NCBI GenBank assembly: GCA_013001975.1
Contig: JABDKX010000212.1
Location: forward strand, 1-60,521
Direction of reading: 5' to 3'
Length of the DNA stretch: 60,521 nt
Origin: Saprospiraceae bacterium
Lineage (GTDB): Bacteria > Bacteroidota > Bacteroidia > Chitinophagales > Saprospiraceae
Position 1 is the first letter of the stretch; the number at the start of each line of letters is the position of its first letter. The notes under the pieces were generated by a model. That model was not told the DNA's origin and ran no database searches. It saw nothing but the letters and a program-made list of their open reading frames with translations. Made by a program: the position numbers and the translations under genes. Shown in pieces: positions 8,201 through 16,885 of the stretch.

Positions 8201-9854
8201 CAACAGACAATGTCACATCACTGCCATCTTCACTAATGGTGCCATCAAATGGGTTGCCAGTTCCTGTTTGCGTTCCATTCAAATCATCAATTTCCCAATT
8301 ATATTCTGTAATCGCACTGGCATAGGCAGAACTACCCGAAAAAGAAACATTGTAAGCGTCATTACCACAATCAATCAATGTGAAGTCAAAATCCAAATCT
8401 GGCATTACAAATTCAAATTCAAAATTCTTAGTGACAGTAGCCGAACAACCAGAATTAAAAGTTACAACTAAAGTTATTTCTGCAGTTGTCTCGTTGCCCA
8501 TGTCATAGAAACTAGGGTTTGTACTTGGCGCAGCATTATTATTAACTGTCCATTCCCATTTGACAGGTGCAGAAATGCCTGAAGGATCTGAAGACAAATC
8601 ATTTAATTGAATGATATTACCGCCACTACAACTGTTAAACAATGCATCAAAATCTGGAATGACATCTGGACTGCCAATTGTTATAGTTCTTCTCTCTCTT
8701 GCCACACAACCATCTGAGACTCGAGAAGCTTCTAATAAAATAGTATATGTTCCTAAAGCTGGAAGGTCAAATTCAACATCCTCATCAGTACTTGTAAATA
8801 TAATCATGCCCGCTTCGTCAGTAATCGTCCATTGATAACCGTCAGCGCCAACAGTATTATTTTGAAATGATACTTGAGTATCCCCATCACAATCGTTGCC
8901 GATGACATCAAAGTCTACCAGTATCGGATCTGTACATTGACGAACATTAAATTCAAAATCTCTCCTCACTGTAGAAATCAATTCTCCATTACGATATTCT
9001 TCAACGCAAACACCCACTAGGTAAGTACCTATTTGTGTAGGCCTCCCAGTGATCTCACCAGTGGAAGGATTTATTCTAAGAGAATTGCTACCTAGTAAAT
9101 TATTTAAGCCATATGTAGGCGCCCAAACAACTTCATCGTAAGGTGGATTTGATGGTGATATCGGCTGGGGATCACTCTCCGATGCACCTTGACTAGATGT
9201 ACAAAATCGGTAGACCAACTCATCACCGTCTGCATCAAATGCTGAATGATCAATTTCAAGATCTTCATTTGCACAGATGTAAACATCAGGCCATTGATTA
9301 AATACAGGTTGACTGTTACACATGTTTAAAACTTCAGGAGTGATGGACACCCAATAAGTAGCCCCAGTCTCTAAAGGATTTGAAATATTTTCCAAAATTG
9401 AATTGCGACAACATCGCTGATAAGCCAATATATAACCCTTCTTATTGTAAGGCAAACTAACGATAGCTTTGTAAGTTGATTGGTGTACACAAATAGCCGA
9501 ACCTAACACACTGCAATCAAAAACTTCAGAATTAGTTATTGTATCTTCCCCAATGAAAGGCATTTCTATTCTGCCATTATCAAACAATGCTGTTAATAGA
9601 GAACCAGAAAAATTAAAAACACCCACAACAGCTGGGTCATCAAAGGGCGCATCTTCAGCGCCATTTTCACAGTCTCTTTGAACTGTTAATGTTATTTCAT
9701 ATTGATCGTTTCCCAAACACTTGTAACTCAGTTGTCCCCCAACGATATGGGTTCCTAAAACCGAAGTTGTGTTGGTTACGATAAGCAAAATACTTATCGT
9801 CATCAATTTTAAAATATTTCTTTTTATATATTTTGACATAATCCGCAGATTCAA
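5268..9854 (-). CDS. Giant T9SS type B cargo protein with PKD-like repeats (gliding-motility-associated C-terminal domain)
   Basis: A 1528-residue exported protein. A signal peptide precedes THIVGGQLSYKC; the true start may be the Met at residue 6 (base 9839). Residues about 36-310 form an N-terminal module, including FDADGDELVY, that also occurs in the second CHU_C protein at 18646. Then come roughly a dozen Ig/PKD-like repeats with paired cysteines, one with the classic WDFGDGNSG core. The last 90 residues (FIPNAFSPNGDSNND ... NRWGEDVF ... WDGTYKG ... AGNVSIIK) are a CHU_C type B sorting domain. Such domains direct secretion through T9SS to the cell surface, often for adhesins. It is last in an operon with an OmpA-like and a PorP/SprF-like gene, only 8 bases after the OmpA stop. 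The ligand is unknown. Confidence 0.9.
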   Translation of the reverse strand: MNLRIMSKYIKRNILKLMTISILLIVTNTTSVLGTHIVGGQLSYKCLGNDQYEITLTVQRDCENGAEDAPFDDPAVVGVFNFSGSLLTALFDNGRIEMPFIGEDTITNSEVFDCSVLGSAICVHQSTYKAIVSLPYNKKGYILAYQRCCRNSILENISNPLETGATYWVSITPEVLNMCNSQPVFNQWPDVYICANEDLEIDHSAFDADGDELVYRFCTSSQGASESDPQPISPSNPPYDEVVWAPTYGLNNLLGSNSLRINPSTGEITGRPTQIGTYLVGVCVEEYRNGELISTVRRDFEFNVRQCTDPILVDFDVIGNDCDGDTQVSFQNNTVGADGYQWTITDEAGMIIFTSTDEDVEFDLPALGTYTILLEASRVSDGCVARERRTITIGSPDVIPDFDALFNSCSGGNIIQLNDLSSDPSGISAPVKWEWTVNNNAAPSTNPSFYDMGNETTAEITLVVTFNSGCSATVTKNFEFEFVMPDLDFDFTLIDCGNDAYNVSFSGSSAYASAITEYNWEIDDLNGTQTGTGNPFDGTISEDGSDVTLSVVFEDGCSAIITKKVDSAVLLPTLAILNNASGQSDCEQSNLNQEVIFGPGITGTMINASVVGYEWFVNGVLHADTEEIVISFLNDESAELMLIVYYDNGCAIEVSDSFIASFLPTLSIQETTDCDNINGVLINLTEVNAVDTATYMWFVDQVLVSTTNVLEFILGPDGNQVSLTVDFGNGCIVDYEKFYQSNDVSYEWNLIECLNDSLSISLENTTDNAVDVSWILVDGSDTTDLSGDVISYILTGEEVVVTQIVTFESGCTLSETTTLTRDEIIPTVEDPELEYTIEPVECFGDSGLFVFTDLTMAPVCLSIVSNVWIINGVVCEGNPIEKMLPLGEDITFVHIVTFSNGIVITTQGDGGPNNDFINSDDIVDQIGIDIINNSTSNCNDSLDLTITNPMTGVSYEWSTDPDFINIIGTGTDLMAIGGDLFTGTIYVQVAETFGPCVYGLDSITIDLNLIDIGFDDQYILCPGDTAYFEVTNNNPDQILTYLWKDNDGELISGEDTNNPLIGIGEDAEDDFFFVLCTENQFGCTSIDTINFSVRDNEEMEPFTFEPDSCGSLTINFDEAPNNLSGNGIWDFGDGNSGAGAMISHTYDMPGTYVVTLSDTSAICAKDPISLDVLVAQLYINILEDTIFYNVNTPIDILAETNGSDDDVSWCLEDGTNIGTGNPLEGFNPGEDTLTIIAKIVDGFGCEERDTVIVLPIDDLDDCFDEAQVTGPELGVVCADEEFELCLVFSDEDCFEENFTYLWDPKDCIISGQGTPKVVVSTSTSKTISVLLTDLNSGRDSIYNFDVEVSNPMVGIEVPELNIDVNGDPFVCLGETIELTVNPFDPNCTYTWSNGATGPTIEVSPEETLTIFVECVDEFGCTVISDQLTIPVIPPQCNESDIFIPNAFSPNGDSNNDILFVRSKFIQEMELIITNRWGEDVFVSTDQSLGWDGTYKGTALAPDAFAYCLKVMCVNGQEFIKAGNVSIIK

Positions 9855-9862
9855 ATAGTCAA

Positions 9863-12289
9863 TTAATTTAAAATTTTAATGCGCACAATTTCTGCCTTTC
9901 GCTCTCTAGAAGCTTCTATACTGTATACAGACAATCTTGGATTGCTGTAAGCATCAGAAATGGTGGTCGGAGATATTTCTTCTCCAAATGATATTTCAGT
10001 TATTTTCAATTGCCCAGATTTAATATATCCCTGCAAAGCATTATTATCAAAAGTTCTCAATTCATTCTTCAAAGTCCATACACGTCTTTGACCTAAGGCT
10101 AAATTATACTTACTAGCAGCTCGTGGACTAGCAAATCCTTTGAGAGATAATTCTAACTCATCTCCTGCATCTAATCTCTCTTTAAGTTTCCTAATGAAAA
10201 GCACCAATTTATCATATCCTGCTTTGACTTCATTTTCAAAAAATGCATTTATATCTTTGCGACCAAATAATTTATCATCCCCTTCCAGAGTTTCAGTATA
10301 GTTCTTAATAAACTCATTTTTACGGCTGTAGTATGGCCCATAAGTTTGTGAATAATTCAAATCAGTATACATTTTTAACGATCGTCTATCTGGTCTGTCG
10401 TTGTCAAAATAAACGACAACCGGCAAATACTCATTAAGCGAAAAGACTTTCTTTTTGAGATAAATTTTCTCGGTAATAACACCATTAAAAATTCTATTTG
10501 TATTTACAATTTGAGTCACTGTTTCGTATCCTCTTTTTGATGCGATGAGTTCATATTTTCCACCAGCGATAATGTCAAAAGTGTAATAATTACCTGATCT
10601 ATCAAGCTCAGTCAATGAATTATCTTTAGGATTATCGAGGTCTCTTAATGTTATTCTTGTACCATTCAATGACAACTTGGTTAAAGCATCAAATGTGAAT
10701 ACTTCAAGCTTCACGCGTAATGGTTTCAGGTAGATTTTTTTGACGATTTCCAACTCACCAAATTGACTAGGAATTAAGGAAATTTCATCTCGTTGATAAC
10801 CCTCCTTTTCTGTAACGATTATATACGCTCTGTCTCTTTTTAACGTAAAAAGATGTTCGTTGCTGTTTGGAACTGTTGAATTAAAAATAATTTCTCCCGT
10901 TATTGGATCAATAATTTGAACATTTGCTCCTGGGAGAGGATCTCTGGTCACTTCATTAAAAGTTAATATTTTTAAATCAATAAAAACTTCTTCTATATCC
11001 GCTTTATAAATGTCAAAACAACAAGCTTCAAATCCATCATCTAAATAAGCCGACCCCAAGCGATTAGATGAAAACAACCCTTCTGTTCCTTCTTCATTCA
11101 AAGTGTAATAAATATCATCATAACTTGTATTTTGAGGAGCTCCGATATTAACGGGAGGCGCATATCTGCTTTTATCTTTTCGAGATTTAAAAACATCAAA
11201 CCCACCCATTCCCAATCTGTTATTTGTACTGAAATACAAGGTGCTTGTTGGAGAATGAAAAAACGGTGTAATCTCATCCAAGTCAGTGTTGACAGATTTT
11301 AAATTGACAGGTTTTCCTATCTCACTATCTTCGATAAGAGCATAATAAATGTCTAATCCTCCACTGCCTCCAATTCTATCTGAAACGAAATACAGAATTT
11401 CTTTATCCAAGTCAGCATCATATCCAACTGAAGGTTGTGTATTTGTAGCTAATGAATCATTGATGTAATCTGGTAACTTCATTGGACTACTCCAGCTTCC
11501 GTCATCATTTATATTTCTTGAATAAATGTCACAAACAATATCAAAGGCATTCTCATATTCACATATTGTATAGAATACTTTGGTGGCATCTTTATTAAAA
11601 GCCAGATTGCTGACATGTGCCCCACTACTATTGAAACTGGAATCGATTAAAGCGGCTTCGTTCTCCCCTTCTTTAGATAAAACCTTACTAAAAATCCTAT
11701 TGATTTTTCTGTCTTCTTCTTCAAATTCAAACCTGTGTGAAGCGTAATATATCTTATCATTACTTCTTATCGCATTGTATTCAGAGTATGGTGTATTGAC
11801 ACTGCCTCCCAAATTGCTTATGGTGACCCCATCAATAGGATCTCCATTATCAACCGCCCAATTTATAGCATTAATTGCTTTCTCAGCTTCTGAAATGAGT
11901 GCAGAATTATCACCTTCGTTTTCAGAAATATATAGTTGATAATTTCTTTTTGCTGCTTCGTATTTACCCATTTTATGTTGGGCTTCTGCTAACTTATATG
12001 GTGCTAAAGCAAAGGCTTTCTCACTGTCATTATCAACAACTCTCTGGAATGCTCTTTCTGCAGCAGCATAAGCATTAAACATTAACGATGCATCAGCATA
12101 AGCATAACGGTTATTTAAATCTGTTGTATCAAATTCGATGGCAGTTTTATAATAGTAAGCAGCATTATAATAATCTTTCTCCGCTAATGCTTCTTCTGCA
12201 GCGTTTAGAAATGCATTTAGTGTTTGTCCATTCAATGCTTGACTAAACAAGAAAAATAAAAGTGTAATATGTAAGGTTTTCCTTTTCAT
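9863..12289 (-). CDS. OmpA-family outer membrane/periplasmic protein with TPR, PD40 propeller and peptidase-regulatory-like domains
   Basis: 808 residues with a signal peptide ending near LNGQ. Order of parts: TPR-like helices about 20-140 (EKDYYNAAYYYKTAIEFD), a WD40/PD40-type beta propeller about 160-430 (repeats such as ILYFVSDRIGGSGGLDIYYA and LYFSTNNRLGMGGFDVFKS), one or two carboxypeptidase-regulatory-like folds about 445-620 (GANVQIIDPITGE), and an OmpA C-terminal peptidoglycan-binding domain about 690-808 (LSLKGFASPRAASKYNLALGQRR). This layout matches the PorE-like OmpA proteins found with T9SS. It may tie the partner PorP/SprF and the cargo machinery to peptidoglycan. It lies between the PorP/SprF gene (18 bases upstream) and the giant cargo gene. 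Confidence 0.88.
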   Translation of the reverse strand: MKRKTLHITLLFFLFSQALNGQTLNAFLNAAEEALAEKDYYNAAYYYKTAIEFDTTDLNNRYAYADASLMFNAYAAAERAFQRVVDNDSEKAFALAPYKLAEAQHKMGKYEAAKRNYQLYISENEGDNSALISEAEKAINAINWAVDNGDPIDGVTISNLGGSVNTPYSEYNAIRSNDKIYYASHRFEFEEEDRKINRIFSKVLSKEGENEAALIDSSFNSSGAHVSNLAFNKDATKVFYTICEYENAFDIVCDIYSRNINDDGSWSSPMKLPDYINDSLATNTQPSVGYDADLDKEILYFVSDRIGGSGGLDIYYALIEDSEIGKPVNLKSVNTDLDEITPFFHSPTSTLYFSTNNRLGMGGFDVFKSRKDKSRYAPPVNIGAPQNTSYDDIYYTLNEEGTEGLFSSNRLGSAYLDDGFEACCFDIYKADIEEVFIDLKILTFNEVTRDPLPGANVQIIDPITGEIIFNSTVPNSNEHLFTLKRDRAYIIVTEKEGYQRDEISLIPSQFGELEIVKKIYLKPLRVKLEVFTFDALTKLSLNGTRITLRDLDNPKDNSLTELDRSGNYYTFDIIAGGKYELIASKRGYETVTQIVNTNRIFNGVITEKIYLKKKVFSLNEYLPVVVYFDNDRPDRRSLKMYTDLNYSQTYGPYYSRKNEFIKNYTETLEGDDKLFGRKDINAFFENEVKAGYDKLVLFIRKLKERLDAGDELELSLKGFASPRAASKYNLALGQRRVWTLKNELRTFDNNALQGYIKSGQLKITEISFGEEISPTTISDAYSNPRLSVYSIEASRERKAEIVRIKILN

Positions 12290-12307
12290 TAATTGAAAAT
12301 CATCTTT

Positions 12308-13363
12308 CTAAAAAATTGGACAAGTTTTAAATTTACCTAACGGTTTCACATGTTTAATAATATATCGTAAATGAAGTTCTGGTCCTCTGCCGGAAGCACC
12401 AACATGTTGACTTGCTGTTTCTGATAGATCAATATCATAACTGGCTGACAAAAACCATTCGTTTATTTGAATCCCCGCTTTTATAAAAAGCACATCTGCG
12501 GTTGTTTTATAACCACCACCCACTCTAAATTGCCGTTCCTTCCCTCTTGTTTGATTAAGATAAAAGTTTAAATAAGCACCCAGCAACATTTCTCTGTACT
12601 CACCTTGCAATTGATACATGGCATCCAGTTGAAGGTCTAAATCCGCATTTAATTCTTTGGTATAAATGGCATAAGCCGACAACCGTAATGGTAATTTTTG
12701 ATCCACTGCATCATTAAATCTGGATTGTGGAGATGTCAAATGAAATCCGCCTATTCCTACATCCAACTTTGTGCGCTGTGTTTTCTGCCATCTATAATTA
12801 AGCCCTAATCCTGTCTCTAGGTAACCAAAAGATTCAAATGAAAACGTTTCGCCTGAGCCTAAGCTCGAATTAAAGGAATTGGTTCTTGTGTCCCATTGTG
12901 AATCCCACGTCAATGCAGCTGGATCAAAGCCTCTATTGGCATATCCAATTAATCCACCTATTGTAAGTATATTGCTCTCATTGATGATTCTAGAATAGGA
13001 CCCTGCAAGATTTAAGTTGATTAATCTGAGATTACTGTCTCCTTGCTTATCGTAATTAAAAAATGCACCGACACCAAAGAACCCGTTTTTACTTTTTTTA
13101 GGTAATATTTTGTGATCATAACTTGCACTGAAAGTTAAATAAGGCACTGGAATTGAACGGCCTTGGTCTCTAAATGATAATGTAACACGCTGATCGCCAT
13201 TAAATATCCCTGTTAACCCAGGGTTAATATTCAGAGGTGCATTATAAAATTGAGAATAGTGCAAATCTTGAGCCTCGGCTATTTTCAAACCAAGGATCAT
13301 GATAAAGAATACCATAAAAGACATTCTTTTGGGCGTTATAATTAGCAAATTCCTAAAGAGCAT
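12308..13363 (-). CDS. PorP/SprF family type IX secretion system membrane protein
   Basis: A 351-residue outer membrane beta-barrel protein. After an N-terminal signal region it opens with the family hallmark DLHYSQFYNAPLNINPGLTG, followed by amphipathic strands through to the end. The C-terminus HVKPLGKFKTCPIF is not the usual terminal aromatic strand, though it does end in F. In Flavobacterium johnsoniae, SprF is needed for secretion or attachment of the adhesin SprB, and PorP/SprF paralogues are often encoded beside type B cargo. Here it leads the operon with the OmpA-like protein and the 1528-residue cargo. A Met at residue 14 (base 13324) is an alternative start, but the signal sequence reads better from 13363. 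I do not assign a symbol because PorP and SprF paralogues cannot be separated by eye. Confidence 0.88.
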   Translation of the reverse strand: MLFRNLLIITPKRMSFMVFFIMILGLKIAEAQDLHYSQFYNAPLNINPGLTGIFNGDQRVTLSFRDQGRSIPVPYLTFSASYDHKILPKKSKNGFFGVGAFFNYDKQGDSNLRLINLNLAGSYSRIINESNILTIGGLIGYANRGFDPAALTWDSQWDTRTNSFNSSLGSGETFSFESFGYLETGLGLNYRWQKTQRTKLDVGIGGFHLTSPQSRFNDAVDQKLPLRLSAYAIYTKELNADLDLQLDAMYQLQGEYREMLLGAYLNFYLNQTRGKERQFRVGGGYKTTADVLFIKAGIQINEWFLSASYDIDLSETASQHVGASGRGPELHLRYIIKHVKPLGKFKTCPIF

Positions 13364-13678
13364 TGTACAAATATATAATATATAAATGTCAGATTATCAA
13401 TTGATCACACTTATTTTAATAGAAAAAATTGAATAAATTGGTCATAGGAATGGCATTGCAAAAAAATCAAATGAATAACTAACTTTCATATAAACGATTA
13501 ATAATCACGAAACTACTTAGTGATTTAATAACAAAAAATTGGTATATTTTAAATAGAGTGATAAAAATATATTTAAAATCATTAATTTCATATATTTATA
13601 TATTAAATATAAGTATAATATAATGGTAAAATCCATATTTTGGTGATAAAGCCATCAACAGCGTTTATGAGATAAAAA
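13364..13678. promoter_or_regulatory. AT-rich divergent intergenic region (PorP/SprF operon and sirtuin)
   Basis: 315 bases without a gene, extremely AT-rich toward the sirtuin side. On the minus strand TATATTTG (13368-13375) matches TAnnTTTG but lies almost on the annotated PorP/SprF start, which would give a near-leaderless message or favour the internal Met. On the plus strand CATATTTTGG at about 13636 is one base short of the consensus. I see no clear operator, RNA gene or DnaA box. Confidence 0.4.
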
Positions 13679-14380
13679 ATGAAGAAAATAGTTACCGTTT
13701 TGTCTGGTGCTGGTGTTTCTGCCGAAAGTGGCATTAAGACCTTCAGAGACGCTGATGGTCTTTGGGAAGGACATGATGTAATGACAGTAGCTTCTCCTCA
13801 AGGATGGGAAGATGATATGGAATTGGTTTTAGATTTTTATAATCAAAGAAGGAGGCAACTTAAAGAAGTGCAACCTAATGCTGCGCACCTATTATTATCA
13901 AAACTAGAATCTCATTACAGTGTTAACATAATTACACAAAATGTTGATGATTTGCATGAAAGAGGAGGCAGTACCAATGTTTTACATTTGCACGGTGAAT
14001 TGCTTAAAGTCCGTTCTACAGCTGACCCTCGTTTGATATATCATTGGGAGAAAGATTTAATTAAAGGCGATAAATGTACAAAAGGAAGCCAATTACGACC
14101 ACATATCGTTTGGTTTGGTGAGGAGGTACCATTATTAGAGAAAGCGGCAGAAATTGTCTATTCCAGTGACATTATTATAATCATTGGTACGAGCATGCAA
14201 GTATATCCTGCGGCTTCTCTGGTAGGTTATAGCAGAAATGCAGACATTTTTTACATAGATCCGAATCCAAAAACCTCATATGAATTAAACCATATCGATT
14301 ATACATTAATCAAAGAACCTGCAACAATAGGCATGGAATCTTTGTATAATCAATTGGTTATGAATGAAGAAAATAATTAA
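13679..14380 (+). CDS. Sir2-family NAD-dependent protein deacylase
   Basis: Removes acyl groups from lysines, consuming NAD and releasing nicotinamide and O-acyl-ADP-ribose. The 233-residue protein shows the NAD-binding GAGVSAESGIKTFR (10-23), TQNVDDLH (86-93) and the catalytic H105 in LHLHGE. Y54 and R57 in FYNQRR match the Tyr/Arg pair that selects acidic acyl groups (succinyl, malonyl) in class III sirtuins such as SIRT5 and CobB. The small domain that normally holds a CxxC...CxxC zinc site (residues about 110-145) has a single cysteine, C133, so zinc binding is almost certainly lost. It stands alone between a divergent operon and a DUF2304 operon that has its own promoter box. Confidence 0.93.
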   Translation: MKKIVTVLSGAGVSAESGIKTFRDADGLWEGHDVMTVASPQGWEDDMELVLDFYNQRRRQLKEVQPNAAHLLLSKLESHYSVNIITQNVDDLHERGGSTNVLHLHGELLKVRSTADPRLIYHWEKDLIKGDKCTKGSQLRPHIVWFGEEVPLLEKAAEIVYSSDIIIIIGTSMQVYPAASLVGYSRNADIFYIDPNPKTSYELNHIDYTLIKEPATIGMESLYNQLVMNEENN

Positions 14381-14436
14381 TTAACTGTGTGATGGCTATA
14401 AAAATGTTAATACAAGAATTATAAATAGATTATAAG

Positions 14437-14444
14437 TACTTTTG
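14437..14444 (+). promoter_or_regulatory. Candidate -7 box for the DUF2304-GT-ABC operon
   Basis: TACTTTTG matches TAnnTTTG, 38 bases before the DUF2304 ATG and 56 bases after the sirtuin stop, suggesting the downstream operon starts its own transcript. No clear -33 TTTG was found. Confidence 0.45.
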
Positions 14445-14482
14445 TTTAACATCTTTTAGTCAAAACAAATCAAGAAAGAAAA

Positions 14483-14878
14483 ATGAACATATACCAATGG
14501 TTGGTTCCTATTTTATCATTATTCTTTATTTATAGAATAATCCTGCAATTTAAGGCAAATAAGCGCTTGCTTATTGGAACTTTGTTTTGGGTTACTTTTT
14601 GGATTTTCATTGCTTTCCTAAGTGTATTTCCCGACTTCGTATCTTCAGTTTTAAAAGATTGGTTCGGTTTTAAGGATCATATCAATGCTGTTATTTTTGT
14701 AGCTCTAGGCTTCCTTTTTCTTATCACCTATTATCAATCATCAACTATTGAAAATTTAGAAAAACAAATGACAGAGTTAATTAGAAAGTTGGCTTTGGAA
14801 AAGCAAAAAGTAATCGATCTGGAAAGAAAAAATAAAAAATCTGGACAGGAACAAGAGAATATCAAGAAAGCCAACTAG
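14483..14878 (+). CDS. DUF2304 domain-containing membrane protein
   Basis: 131 residues with three predicted transmembrane helices (about 5-22, 29-50, 66-86) and a charged coiled-coil tail (about 88-125, IENLEKQMTELIRKLALEKQKV). This matches the DUF2304 family, which is often encoded beside glycosyltransferases in surface polysaccharide loci; its biochemical role is unknown. Two bases separate its stop from the glycosyltransferase start, so the two are surely co-transcribed and may be translationally coupled. A membrane scaffold for the glycosyltransferase would be consistent, but that is inference. Confidence 0.85.
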   Translation: MNIYQWLVPILSLFFIYRIILQFKANKRLLIGTLFWVTFWIFIAFLSVFPDFVSSVLKDWFGFKDHINAVIFVALGFLFLITYYQSSTIENLEKQMTELIRKLALEKQKVIDLERKNKKSGQEQENIKKAN

Positions 14879-14880
14879 GC

Positions 14881-15981
14881 ATGAAGATTCTTTTTATTCT
14901 AGAAAATTATTATCCTAATATTGGAGGTGTAGAAACACTCTTCAAATCTTTAGCAACTGAGCTTGCACACAGACAATATAAAATTACAATTCTAACAAAT
15001 CAATTCGATTCTAAGCTGGCTAGAAACGAAAATATTGATGGTGTCAATATTATAAGGGTTCCCTTTAAAAACAGATATATATTTACCTTCTTTGCTTGGA
15101 TTAAAGCCTACAAACTAGCAAAGCAACATGACTTCATTCATACAACTTCCTACAATGCAGGTGTTCCAGCTTTTATAGCAGGTTGGCTTTCAAGAAAAAA
15201 AGTTATCATCACCTTTCATGAAGTATGGGGTAAAATGTGGCTCAAACTGCCATTCATGAATAAAGCCTCTTTGTACTTACATTATCTTTTTGAAAAACTC
15301 CTTCTCAATTTATCTTTTTACAAATTTATTGCTGTTTCAAATGCAACTAAAAATAGCCTAATTAAAGAAGGAATACCTTCAACTAAAATTGAGATGATTC
15401 ATAATGGTATTGATTATGGAAAGTTTGACAATTATCAAAACACTTTAAAATCTACTAATGATACGTTCACCTTTACTTACTTCGGAAGATTAGGCATTTC
15501 AAAAGGATTAGACATTTTATTAGAGTCGATTAAAATCCTTCAGGACAAGGAGACTTTCAAAATAAATATCATAATTCCACGAAGACCAGAAGGTTTATTG
15601 AAAACAATTAAGAAGATTATTAAAGAAAATCGAATAGAGCGCACCGTTCATCTATTACATGAACTTCCTGAAGAGGAATTGTTTAATATTGTTAAGTCTT
15701 CAGACTGTGTAGTTGTACCATCATACAGCGAAGGATTTTGCTTTACAGCTGTGGAAACAATGGCTTTGAAAACACCCATCATAAGTTCTGGAAGAGGGGC
15801 ACTTAAAGAAGTCACTTCAGGCAAACATTTGATTATGGAATCCCTGAATCCACAAGCGTTAGCTGACTGTATGAATCGAGCAATCAATAATGAATTTGAT
15901 TTTGTACCACTGAAACGATTTGATTTGAATGACAGCATTGAAAAGTATATAGATTTATATAATGCTATAAATAATAAATAA
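14881..15981 (+). CDS. Glycosyltransferase family 4 protein
   Basis: A 366-residue GT-B fold enzyme that transfers a sugar from a nucleotide donor with retention, probably at the cytoplasmic face of the membrane. The N-terminal acceptor domain begins with ENYYPNIGGVETL, the usual glycine-rich loop. The donor domain carries HNGID, YFGRLGISKGLDILLES, and the EX7E-type motif in EGFCFTAVETMALKTPII near residue 280. Acceptor and sugar cannot be read from sequence. Its neighbours (DUF2304, ABC-2 exporter, RmlD-like reductase) suggest cell-surface glycan or glycoprotein modification. Confidence 0.9.
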   Translation: MKILFILENYYPNIGGVETLFKSLATELAHRQYKITILTNQFDSKLARNENIDGVNIIRVPFKNRYIFTFFAWIKAYKLAKQHDFIHTTSYNAGVPAFIAGWLSRKKVIITFHEVWGKMWLKLPFMNKASLYLHYLFEKLLLNLSFYKFIAVSNATKNSLIKEGIPSTKIEMIHNGIDYGKFDNYQNTLKSTNDTFTFTYFGRLGISKGLDILLESIKILQDKETFKINIIIPRRPEGLLKTIKKIIKENRIERTVHLLHELPEEELFNIVKSSDCVVVPSYSEGFCFTAVETMALKTPIISSGRGALKEVTSGKHLIMESLNPQALADCMNRAINNEFDFVPLKRFDLNDSIEKYIDLYNAINNK

Positions 15982-15987
15982 AGAACC

Positions 15988-16878
15988 TTGAATATGGAAG
16001 TATTAAATATGCAAAATGTCAGTAAATTCTATGGCAAGATAAAAGCCTTAGATGACTTAAGCTTACAAGTTAATTCAGGTCAGGTCTTAGGATTACTTGG
16101 CCCTAATGGAAGTGGCAAAACAACCACACTAGGCATTATCTTAGGTATTCTAAAAGCTGACAGAGGTTCGTTTACTTGGTTTGGCAACACCTACAATGGC
16201 AAACACCGGCTTAAAATAGGCTCTATTTTAGAGACGCCTAATTTCTTTCCGTACCTCAATGCAGATGACAACTTAGATATCGTCAGACAAATTAAAAATG
16301 TCCCTCCTCAAAAATTTGATGAGTTGCTAGATTTAGTCAATTTAACAAGTCGACGAAAATCAAACTTTAGAACTTATTCTCTGGGTATGAAACAACGTCT
16401 TGCCATTGCTGCTACTTTAATAGGTGATCCTGAGGTCGTCATCTTCGATGAACCTACCAATGGTTTAGATCCACAAGGAATCAAAGAAGTCCGATCAACT
16501 TTGAAAAAAATCGCAAGCAGAGGTAAAACTGTAATTATGGCGTCTCATATTCTTGACGAAGTTGAAAAAATTTGTTCGCATGTTGCTATTATCAAAAGAG
16601 GAAAACTTTTGGCTACCGGCCCTGTAGGTGCTATACTTAATAATGACTTGACAATAGAAGTAGCCAGTAAGGATATTGAACAATTATTGGGATTTTTAAG
16701 ATCAGATTTAAAAATTAAAAACATAAATCAACTCGATAAATTTATTGAATGTCAGGTAAGTTCAGATTTTGATATTGGAACGCTTAATGCAAATGCTTTT
16801 AAGCATGGTATAAACCTTACACATCTGGTGTCTAGAAAGAGAAGACTAGAAGAAGAGTTTTTAGAAATTACAAAATAG
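15988..16878 (+). CDS. ABC transporter ATP-binding protein (ABC-2 exporter type)
   Basis: ATPase subunit of a membrane exporter, 296 residues. Walker A GPNGSGKTT near residue 40, signature SLGMKQRL near 133, Walker B VVIFDEPTNGLDP near 155 and the switch histidine in MASHIL are all intact. The C-terminal 80 residues form a small extra domain ending in KRRLEEEFLEITK, as in BcrA-type ATPases. The longest frame opens with TTG at 15988, but an ATG two codons later (15994) gives the normal family N-terminus and may be the real start. The permease follows after 7 bases. Cargo is unknown; neighbours hint at envelope glycan, though the ATPase lacks the long carbohydrate-binding tail of some O-antigen exporters. 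Confidence 0.9.
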   Translation: MNMEVLNMQNVSKFYGKIKALDDLSLQVNSGQVLGLLGPNGSGKTTTLGIILGILKADRGSFTWFGNTYNGKHRLKIGSILETPNFFPYLNADDNLDIVRQIKNVPPQKFDELLDLVNLTSRRKSNFRTYSLGMKQRLAIAATLIGDPEVVIFDEPTNGLDPQGIKEVRSTLKKIASRGKTVIMASHILDEVEKICSHVAIIKRGKLLATGPVGAILNNDLTIEVASKDIEQLLGFLRSDLKIKNINQLDKFIECQVSSDFDIGTLNANAFKHGINLTHLVSRKRRLEEEFLEITK

Positions 16879-16885
16879 AACAACA

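Noticed and set aside
13364-13678. AT-rich spacer as a replication origin
   Set aside because: No DnaA boxes or dnaA/dnaN/gidA neighbours; the AT-rich stretch is better explained as a divergent promoter region.
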